Shown here piece by piece: positions 32,081 to 42,579 of a DNA stretch of 64,000 bases. The position numbers were made by a program, and so were the translations under genes. The first letter of the stretch is position 1. Each line of letters starts with the position of its first letter. Source of the DNA: Xestospongia bergquistia. Taxonomy: Eukaryota > Porifera > Demospongiae > Haplosclerida > Petrosiidae. The stretch covers positions 22,782,249-22,846,248 of the forward strand of contig OZ014411.1 in NCBI GenBank assembly GCA_963965975.1, read 5' to 3'. The notes below the pieces were generated by a model that was not told the origin of the DNA, did no database searches, and saw only the letters and a program-made list of their open reading frames with translations.

Positions 32081-35000
32081 ATGGCAGTAAAAGAAGTAAG
32101 TGTTAAACATGAAATATAACATGAATGATTACTAGTTATTTCATAATGTATCATTGAGTATATTTATTACTCGCAAAATATTTTTTTTATTTTATGGCTT
32201 TAGAAGTAGTTAACTCATATATATGTGTGTGTGTCTGTCTGTCTGTCTGTAATTGTTTGTATCACTTCAATGAGACTGACATTAAGAATTTGGTATAATA
32301 ATTTTTTTTTCCTACAAAATGAATAATGATGACATACTCCATTTCCTGCCATGTACAGTGGATGTCACAGCCGGTAAGTTGTATCATTGTTTGTTGTATT
32401 TATTACTTTTATCGCTGAATCTTTGATTTGAATCGGCACTTAATATTAGGTGGTAAGTCATGATAACTGTTATGCTTTGTATGTCTATATTCATTTTATG
32501 TATAAACATGAATTATCTGTCATAATGAAATAAAATTAGAAAGTAAGTCCCAGTCCAAGGTTTTCTTTAAATATTGTTTTCTTTTTATATATTCTTTTCT
32601 GCAGCTGGTATGTTCATATATCAATTATATATGTATCTTTTACTCTGAATTTCTCCCTTACTCATTACTATTTTATATCTTCAACTTTCATATGTACACA
32701 TTAAAGGAAGTGAGTATAACTCTGTATTTGTTAGAAAATAATTTATATTAGCATATTTTTAACTGTAAAGACATTAAATCATTAGGTAACTGTATAGCAA
32801 GAAGTATTTGGAGGTTGAAATTATTATAATTATGCCTTGAAATTACTATATTGCAGCTTTTTTTTAATTGGACAATTTTAAATACCTTTTGGTAATCATA
32901 ATCCCTATTTTCATTAAGTCTAATGTCTTTTTATGGTGATAACGTTTATAAGAAATTTTAAATAATTTTTATAAGAAATTTTTAGAATATATATTATTCC
33001 ATTACACAAAATATTACAATTATAATTCTTTTACCTTATACTTTGTATCTCTACTCTTTCCTAGTTGGTGAGTTGATGTTCTGTGTAGTTGATGTTTTTG
33101 GATTATCACATTTTTTTACCTTTTATGTGACATGGATGATTGTTAAACAGGCTGTAAGTTAATTTCTATTTTTTTTATTTTGTGTAACTAATCTTTCAAT
33201 ATGTGTTGACATTGCTATTATTCTAAACAGGAGGTCAGTTAATTGTTCTTAAATTTGTGTAGTAATTTATATATTCAAATATTGCAGGAGACTAAAATAA
33301 GAGAGAGAAGAGGTAATTAATTTTATTGATTTATTAATCTCAAGTTGTACTATATTTATTAATTACTTAATGTCGAAATGCATGTTATACTAAATACATA
33401 TTTTTGATCAATTATAATTAATTGATAAAGTAATTACTGTATATTGGTATGGTAATTATATCTTTTGTAACTTTTTATAGAGGCATATGAGAGGGCTTTG
33501 TCAAAAGGAGAAGTTGATGTTGCATACGCTCGTGTTATGATACTAGGTACTGGAGGAGTTGGAAAGACTAGTTTTAAGCGTTCATTGATGATGTTACCTT
33601 GGGAACCAAACACCAACAGTACAATTATATCAGATGTTGAGACCATTCGCCCATTTGGTTACGAATGGCAAACATCGTTGTTTGAAGGAGAAGGAATGTG
33701 GAGGAAAGTTACACGAGATGATGAGTTAAACGAGCTAGCTCAATTACTTGCTGCAGTCCATGGCAGTGCTCCAAGTTTCAATTTGTTGCCAGACACTATG
33801 AGAGCTGTATCTCTATTCTCCACTCCAAATTTAACACCAACTATGTCTCTGGTAGGATCTGATGTTGCAGATGTTGAACAGCCTACAATCAATGAATGGC
33901 TTTCTGAAGCTATAAAACGTGCAGATCATTTCTCTCCAACTGATATCATAAATTCAAAGCCACAGCCTTTTTTACATATTTGGGATTGTGGAGGACAGCC
34001 AGTTTTCCTTGAGATTCTTCCTGCTTTTCTTACATCACGCACTATGTTTCTTCTACTTTTTGATGCTTCACAAGATTTTCAAAAACAGTGGCGCTCAGTG
34101 AAGCATATACAGGGGAGAAAAATTCCAGGTGAAGTGAGCAATGTTAGCACACTTAACCTTATGCTCAACTGGATGGCTAACATCCATGCCCATCTAATAC
34201 AAAATGAAAAAGGTGCTATCTGTGAATATCCTCGTATTCTATGCATTGGCACACATGGTGACAAATTGCAAGCAGAAGCAAGAAAAGATGAAATTAAAGA
34301 GCAACTAAAAGAGAAGTGCGAATCAAAAGCATTTGGTGAGTTAATAGTAGACACCTTCATTGTTGATAACACAACTGCTGGCAAGAAGGAACATGAAGAT
34401 CCATCCTTTCACCAAGTTCGAAAGTTAATTCACGACTTTACATCCAAGAAGCTTTTAGTTAAGACTCCCGTCAGTTGGGTTCTCTTTCGGAAAATTATTC
34501 AATTATCGAAAGCAAATGTCCTTACCATTGAGCAAGCTCAAGCCATTGGTGTTACATGCAAGATATCACACGAAGATGTCCCTAAAGTTCTATTGTTTTA
34601 CCACCAGCTGGGTGTCTTACTATTTTATCCTCATATAGAAGGTTTAAAAAATAAAATCATTATTAGTCCAAAATGGTTTGTGGAAATTATGGGGAAGGTG
34701 TTTACACTTGAGGGAGGTGATGAGAATGATATGAGCCTGATGAAGAAACTGTTGCATGAACAAGGAATTCTTGTTCGACATTACTACATGGCTGCTTGGG
34801 AAAACAATGGTGATCTTGAACCAGATGCCATAATGGAACTTTTAGTTCACTTTTGCTTGGCATCAGAGGTTTCAACTGAATTATACAGTTATACTAATGT
34901 GAGACAGTTCTTCTTACCAGCAGTGTTACCTTCATGCTCACATAATGCAATACAACCTCAACCTGGTTATCATCATCGAGCTACATACCTTCACATCACT

Positions 35001-36803
35001 TTTAGCACTAAATTTGTACCTCCTGGTTTTTTTACTCGTTTCGTAACAACCATCGCAAAATCTCAACATTGCACCTTGTTATTTGAAGATAAAGTATATC
35101 GAAATTGTATAACCTTTCGATTCGGTGTTCCACCAATTGATCATGTCATTCTAACAGATCTTGACAATGCCATTCAAGTTGAAATTCTTCGATATATTCC
35201 TGACACCAGCTCATCAATGACTCCTTTTCGTACAAATTGTAGAGCTCTTCTTGAAGTTCTTGAAAAAGCAGGGAATACAGTGGATACAGTTCTTTACACA
35301 CCCACATACTTTAAGTCATCATCAAAGTTAGAAATATCTAAAAAATTCCAATTTGTGTGTTCGTCTGATGATTGTCAATGTCATCAATTACACTATTTAA
35401 AAGTAGGGAAGGGTCAAACAACTGATCTTCCATTATGCTGTGAAAAGAACAAAAATTATAGAAGACCTACTCGTGAAGAAGGTTTTTGGTTTAAAGAAGA
35501 AAGATCAGAAGTTGTAAGTTTTACAAAGTGGTATTGTTATTTTATTACTTATTAATTGATATAGATTTCTAAAAGAATTTCACAAAGTGAAATGTATGAT
35601 ATTTCACAAGAAGTTGGAGAGAGAGCTGATGACTTAGCTGCAAAGTTAGGCATGTTAGATAAGTTAAGAGAGTATCGATGTCAGCAACCACAGAGTCTTA
35701 ATCCACTGCTTAACTTACTGTTAGACTGGGACAAAGGATGCGGTGAAAGGCATCAACTTGTTAAAGCTTTGAATGAGATTAATCTTACTCGTCTGGCTAA
35801 AACGTGAGAAAAGATGTGGTCTATATAGTATGAGTCTGTACGACACAGTCTCAGTATGTACAACTGGTTTTTTGTGTCTTTTTAATACTTTCTTAGTTAA
35901 TTTGTATTGTTTTAGTTTACTAATATAAGATTAAAGCATAGTATAACCATAACGGAAAATAAACAGATGTCTAGTTGCTTTCTGTTACAAAATATTCCAT
36001 TTTCTTAGGATACTTTTTAAATTTATATTTTAAAATAATAACACATCTATGATGTTATCACATACATTTTTCATTTCCCTTATTCTATACTTTATTTTTT
36101 AGAGTAGCTGGTAATTCAAATTCAGCTGATAGTGAAGTGTTAATCATGCAAACAAATGTATGATATTTTACTCACCTATTAATGCAGTTGTTATTTTTAT
36201 TAATTATAGGACCCATCTGGAGCAACAGTTTCTTTTCATAATGTTAATGTGACTGTAAGTTATTATTAACGTTGTCTTTTTTTAATTGTTTAATAGCAGG
36301 TTGGAGAAGACATACCAACGGAATCAAGTCCAGCCATTAATTCAGATCCCCAAGCTATTGTGATAACTGAAAATCAGGTATGTGTTACAATTTAAGTAAC
36401 TTAAATTGAGTGCATATATAGTGTCTTTTGACTAATGATGATATTATAAAGTGCAGTCGTCATATTAATGAAAATCTTGTTGAGCTGGCTGGCTATTTGA
36501 ATGTTACTAATGCTGAACTTCAGAATATACAGGAATCATTTAGTGGTATTAACGTACATGCCTATCAAGTGTTGTGCTTGTGGCACGAAAGAAATCGAGA
36601 GGCTACTAAACAGAATCTACAGTTTACTTTACAGCAATTAAATTTCATTGAAGCTTCAAGAAGGCACGTTACATAATAATACTACCCAGTAAACTATTTG
36701 TTATTATTTACTCTTTTTGCATTTCAGTTTAGAAACAACAATAGACAACCCTCCAAGTTCAGATAATAACAGGGGTAATGATCGAAAGTGTTGCTTTCTT
36801 TAA
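32081..36803 (+). CDS. Roc-COR GTPase with two death domains and CaaX tail (paralog 3)
   Basis: Deduced 17-exon gene, 947 aa. Exons: 32081-32095 (ATG, MAVKE); 32359-32373 (W-M-S-Q-P); 3-nt exons at 32450, 32540, 32605, 32707, 33065, 33151 and 33231; 33288-33312; 33481-35513; 35565-35803; 36103-36157; 36210-36254; 36300-36377; 36422-36663; 36728-36803. The total is 2844 nt, a multiple of three. Roc spans from the P-loop GTGGVGKTS (residues 48-56) through WDCGGQ (about 195) and GTHGDK (about 282). COR starts at PVSWVLF (about 355), with CSSDDC and LCC near its end. Death domain 1 is at about 704-783 and death domain 2 at about 843-923. The last residues, KCCFL, form a CaaX box with X = Leu, typical of geranylgeranylation. 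The intron 36664-36727 begins with GC. Tail-to-tail with the ANK-death gene. Confidence 0.87.
32359..33312 (+). other. Microexon array, paralog 3 (one 15-nt and seven 3-nt exons)
   Basis: Exons: TGGATGTCACAGCCG 32359-32373 (W-M-S-Q-P), GTG 32450 (V), AAA 32540 (K), CTG 32605 (L), GAA 32707 (E), TTG 33065 (L), GCT 33151 (A), GAG 33231 (E), then 25 nt at 33288-33312 (E-T-K-I-R-E-R-R plus G). Donors: GTAAGT, GTAAGT, GTAAGT, GTATGT, GTGAGT, GTGAGT, GTAAGT and GTCAGT. Introns are 54-99 nt except 355 nt between E and L, which is the same place where paralog 1 has its 384-nt intron. Confidence 0.85.
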
Positions 36804-36816
36804 ATGTTATTAACCA

Positions 36817-36822
36817 AATAAA
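36817..36822 (+). terminator. Polyadenylation signal AATAAA of paralog 3
   Basis: AATAAA starts 14 bases after the TAA at 36801-36803, which supports the terminal exon. Confidence 0.6.
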
Positions 36823-37743
36823 ACATTATACTCTACTGCTCACTAAGATGTACTCAATTATTAAGATGAACTCAATTATTTATCTTTTGTTTAAACAATT
36901 AAGATTAATAATAGTAATTACGAAATTTTAAAAAAATGGTTCAATATTAATAATGTCATTTCGAAGCAAATAAACAGACTAATTTAAAGAAGGGTTGTTG
37001 ATCTACCAAAAATACATTGTTCTCAACTTCTTGTTAACTTTTTCACTATATACTGATCATGAGCTTCTGGTACTAGTACACAGAAACAATGTCTATGAGT
37101 AAACCATAACAAGTTTAGCTGCGTCTTTCAAGTGACGTCTAGACAGTAATAAATATTATATATGAAATATTAGTAATTTTGAACTAAAATAAGTAATGAT
37201 ATTAACTGATTACAGAAGAATGATTGAGCTGCTTATAGAAAAATCAGTTGTTAATAGCTATGAGCAACTACTCGAAATTTACACATTACATTTGCAAATA
37301 AAACAATTAGTTGAACAATTCAGTATTTTACAAAATAATATCTTGCTGGGTATTGTAATTCACTGCAATTAATTAATGTGAAGTAATATTTTTTAACTTA
37401 TGAAACTTATATACTTAACACTATATAAAATTGTACACTCAAGAATACATAGCTTTCATAAGCACATTGATTTGAGCTCCCTCTGTTCAAAAGTGTTAAT
37501 TTTTTAACAGCAGCCAAATAATTTAAACACAGCGCATAAATAGTAATTTGAAATAAAGTTAAAATAAAGTTCAAACTTATCTAAAAGCAAAAATACAACA
37601 ATGCATATATATTAACAGTTAATAAAACTACAAATTATATAAAAAATAAACAAGTACTAGATCTAGTATGCAAATGTTAATTTAAAGTTGTTTTTAAAAG
37701 TAACAATATGAGTAATGTTTAAGAAAAAAAGGAGCAGATGGCT
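36823..37743. other. Convergent intergenic spacer
   Basis: AT-rich spacer between two 3' ends; no frame or repeat recognised. Confidence 0.6.
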
Positions 37744-40700
37744 TCATTGCTGAGACAGAAACTCACACATCTTACCAACAACAGCTACATTGCTGACTGG
37801 TGGTTCTTCCACAACTTCTATTATTACCCGCCAAGTCACTTTAGTGGGCATTTTGTCAAACCACACTTGTAAAATTTCAGAGAGTCTACCCACATTAGTG
37901 TATGTGTTGTCGTGTTGGATAGATGTGATAACACCATAATCAACTTGTAGTCCTTCCCCAATTTCTCTCCATTGATGCTGACAAGCACTTAGCATACGCA
38001 ATAAATCTCTTTTATTAGGTTTAGCTTCTATTATAAATAAAGTATGAAACAATATTATCTTAGTGGATAATGTAACCATTAAAAATGGGCCTCAAGAATA
38101 TTTTATTACTTATTTTGGTTGGTTACATTAACAATAATTTAAACATGAATATTGGTTTAAGAAGAAACTACATTCATCTCTTAAAAGTATTATTTTCATG
38201 TTTGTTATATTATGCAGTCGTTAAATATTTATTTATGAATCCAATTCTCTTTGCTGTTTCATAATATTTATATTAATATCCATACCTAAGGTATCAGATG
38301 AGATTTCATACTTTTCTTGACCAATAGTGAAAATTACAGATTCACCTGCATATGCGAGACAGTTAATTACTCAAGACTTGATTTTTTCACATTCGCTTTA
38401 ATACAATTCACAATTTAACCATGCATATTTAAAACAAATGTCAAAACAAAAACTGTCACTGTTACCACAACATTCATGAAATTTAATTTATCACCTGAAC
38501 CATCTTCCATTGTGAGTAGGTAATCAACAATCTCTTTATGACCTTTTTTAGTAGCAAGATAAAATGGTGTTTGACCATCCTAAACATTACAGGAATGTAA
38601 TTAGAAAAGTAGAATTATATATATTTGTAATCTTAAAACAAAATATTGATAGTTATTGCACTTTTCACTCACATTGGTTTTAGCAGATTGATCTGCTTTT
38701 CTATTAATCAGTAATTTGACAACATTAAAATGTCCATTTTGACATGCTAGATGAAGGGCTGTAAATCCTTTCTATTAAAAGAATGATTGTCATTAATAGT
38801 TTTATCATATTCTTATCCTTGTCAAATACACATACAATGCTTACATGGTCCTTATTGGTCATGACAGCACCTTTGTCTATAAGCCAATTAGCAATTTTTG
38901 CATGTCCATTTTGACAAGCCAACATTAATGCAGTGTATCCATCCTAATACAACAATTAAACAGTGATTACAAAGTAATAAATGGCTTTTCTAGAATGCTT
39001 GAAGTAAGTCAACATTAAGAACTGGCTATTACATTAAAATAAACAAAACTTTTTTTTTAAATATACGTACATGTACATGTGCTAAGTTTTTTAAGCGTAT
39101 ACAGCTAAAACAATGACCAGCAAAATCTTTAATTTAGCTATATACACATGTACTTTTGCAATATAGAATTTGTAAGACAGACAGAAACAATTGAAAGTTT
39201 TAATCTTAACAACCTATAAACAAGTTAGAAATATACGTTTGTTTTATCAAAAAATTCTATGGAAGTTAAATATTAATTATTTCTACTTACATCATTTGGG
39301 AAGTTAATATCTGCTTTGTACTCCAACAGCAACTTAGCAACTGGAAGGTTCTCTTTTTGGCATGCCACATGAAAGGCATTGAAACCATGCTGTTAAAAAT
39401 GTAATAATTCTTTTATTTAAGTTGTATATTGTCATTGACATTATATAACTATTAATAATTTTTATAAACTATTCTTATATAAAGCATTGCAGTTAACATT
39501 GTATTTGTGCATGTTGGCCCATATAACTAGAAGTAAGAAAAACAGTATAATCATCTAGTTAATAGGTATGTACATTGATGTTTTGTTAGCATGTATCAAA
39601 CAGACTTTATCCAGCCATATCCAAAGTTCTAGTGGTTGAGATTTGAGTAATAAAAGAAATATAACAGTCATTTTGGCAAACGTAATTTTATATTTTTCAC
39701 CGTTCAAAATTGCAGATAGCAATTAAAGCAATGTAAAGGTACTTACATTGTTTTTGAAAGTTTGATCTGCCCCTTTCTCTAATAGCAAACGAGCTACTCC
39801 AATATGTCCATTCAAGCATGCCAAGTATAAAGCAGTATAGCCATCCTACAAGAAGATTGTAATATATGTAATGACAAAGAAACCACTAATTATAGGCTTT
39901 AGTATTTTTTATTAATAATGAGTTTTAAATTTAAAAGACTATATGGAAGCCATCCCATTTCGTTACTATTAACATAACTATGTATACACTTAGCTAGCAC
40001 AAACTCATACATCATTTTTACGAGAATGATCAGCTCCTTGCTCCAGCAACATTGTAGCAATATAAAGGTGTCCATTTTGACTGGCCAAGTGAAGTGCATC
40101 AAAACCATCCTATTGTTGAAAGAATAAATGATTAATAACATCTTAACTACACAATGTATGTGACATTAAAGTGCAGTTAATAATCAATAAAAACTATCAA
40201 TGTACATGAATGGACTAATGCTTAGTTATTTGAAATGTGTCTAATGTACATTAAATATTCCTTGTGTGCCATTCCACATCATAATTTCTATAACATAACG
40301 ATCAGTATTAAATGACAGTTGCAGCTATTATTACAGTGTAAGTATTAATTATTTGTCTTCGTTAGTCAAGTAGTTTAGTATGGACTGTTAATTCTCACAT
40401 TATTTTTGAATGAAAAATCTGCACGCAAGCTCAACAGGTATTTGACAATCTCAATATGACCATTTAGACAGGCCAAGTAGAGTCCACTGTAGCCATCCTG
40501 TTATATGAAAATATAAAAGCAAACTTCATTACATTGTCATTATTGTTGTATAAGGTGATAAAATGACAGCATATTATTCATATTAGGAACCTACATTATT
40601 TAATATTTCATAATCTGCTCCATTCTTCACCAATAGCTTAACAATATCTACATGTCCATTCTGACAAGCAATGTGGAGTGCAGTGAAACCATCCTGTAAT

Positions 40701-42579
40701 GATAGAGATCAACTTTCAAACAAAATGTATTCCTCATTTCATCTTAGCAATTATTTAACATTTAAATGATTGACAAAATGAAAGATGATGCAAAAGATTT
40801 CAGTAATTTCAAAAGATGTTCTATTAATTTAATATAATAATGTCATATGTATATCTTAATGGCATATTTTTCAATTTCAATATCAAAATCATAAACCTAA
40901 TAAGAGCTAATGATGCAATCTAATGACTTCATGTCCTCCTGCAATTAATCTTGTCAGGCATGGCTCTACCCTTGCAATTATTGGTTGATCCATTCCTGAT
41001 TATATAACAAATTAGGACTCACAGAGTTCTTAAGAGAATGATTAGCTCCTTTGTACAACAAATGCTCAGCAACAGCAACATGACCACTTTCACAAGCCAA
41101 CAGTAATGGTGTCCAGCCGTTCTAAATTAACGAGAGTATAATTTTAACTCTTTAACTATTCAATGTCAACAATTTAAATTCAAAAATAACATGCACTTCT
41201 ATAACATGACAAAATGGACATACCAAAGTTAGTGACTAAGCAACATTAAATTGTTAAGGTTAAAGAATTTCTGTTCATACTGGAATGTGGTCATAGTAAG
41301 GCATTCCTAATGTTTATTAACTTATCACTTCAAAAAGGTGTGGGAAGACTTGTAGTACAAAACACCTACCTACACAAATATGTCTACATGCCATATATGC
41401 ACTGTAAAAGTGATTGGTTGATTTAACCATTATTTGGTTATACAGGTTGCAATTACAAACTTATTTTTGTTAGAAAAGTAAGCATAATCTGTTTTCATTA
41501 CTAATGTCCTACTGTTTATGTAGCTACATAACCAATAATTTCATAGCACATTAGTAATCAAAGTAGTATTAAGGTTACTTTTTACATATGCAACCCATAT
41601 TACCATGTATTGGTTAAATTAACTAATCAATTTTTACAGTGTGTTACCATATAATGTGAATTGTTTATCTGTACCTGATTGGCATAGTTAACTTGACTAC
41701 CTTTAGCTAAATATTTTTTTACTGCATCAAGTTGGCCATCTTTAGCAGCACTGAGGATTTCCTTAATTAATAGGAACAGTATTATTCAATAGGTTCATGT
41801 AGTAAGTCGTACAATACAGTATTTAAAGTTTTAAACATTACTATTAGTATTATTTTGTTCTTAAAAATATAATATTTGTATTTTCTGTTATAGCTAGTAA
41901 TGTATACCTAAGGCTGGTTAATATTTCATTTTGCATAGAATCAATAAACTGACCACAAATCTAATTAATAGCATTCCATAGTAATTCAGTAGTTATAACA
42001 CTTGCTGAAGCCTTCAAATGAAGCAACAGATTTATACACAACGGACAATATAAGGAAAATGTAATGATGTGCTGTAGTAAACTCAACTATACATATAATT
42101 GTATTAGTAAGCAATGTACATAATCATAATTTGGCCAAAGAGTTAATACATATTTATTTTTTGTGTATTGTGAAAATGATCTTTAGGCAAAGCATTTGTT
42201 AATGATAGACACACAACAAATTCTGTTGGACTTTAAATTATGTAGAAATGCCTCGTTTAGTGTACATGTCATACATATACGTTGTGGATAGTCACAAGTT
42301 GCCTACAATCATAGTTTGTACAAACTTTTTAGATAAGTGTTAGTCACATATTCTTATGAGCTTATATAGATGCTCCAATGTATCTGTTTAGTTAAATATG
42401 ATTAACCAAGGGCAATGTTCTGAATTGATATTACCACTAGTCCATTAAGATCAGCCAGGAATGAATATAACACTGATAGGACATAAACTTTACTTATAAC
42501 TTGAGTACAAAGATAACTAAGGTTTAGACACTTGTCGAATAAAGTCTAGTATTTACAATTACATACATATACTTACCAT
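37744..42579 (-). CDS. Ankyrin-repeat protein with C-terminal death domain
   Basis: Deduced 12-exon gene, 436 aa. In transcription order: ATG only (42579-42577, directly followed by GTAAGT), 41761-41675 (87 nt, EILSAAKDGQLDAV), eight exons of exactly 99 nt (41121-41023, 40693-40595, 40497-40399, 40109-40011, 39845-39747, 39389-39291, 38943-38845, 38771-38673), 38579-38495 (85 nt), 38345-38286 (60 nt) and 38027-37744. The total, 1311 nt, is a multiple of three. Each 99-nt exon is one 33-residue ankyrin repeat in phase 0 (consensus DGxTALHLACQNGHxxIVKLL). The last exon is a death domain (LLRMLSACQHQWREIGEGL, VWFDKMP). Ankyrin repeats bind protein partners, and death domains self-assemble or pair with others. 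No signal peptide or membrane segment. Partner unknown; the neighbouring death-domain Roc-COR protein is an obvious candidate (inference). Confidence 0.88.
41400..41641. mobile_element. CACTG-type MITE in an intron of the ankyrin-death gene
   Basis: CACTGTAAAAGTGATTGG at the left, 'aatttttacagtg' at the right, 242 bp. It is flanked by TG on both sides, again a 2-bp target duplication. It lies in the intron between the first and second ankyrin-coding exons. Confidence 0.8.
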
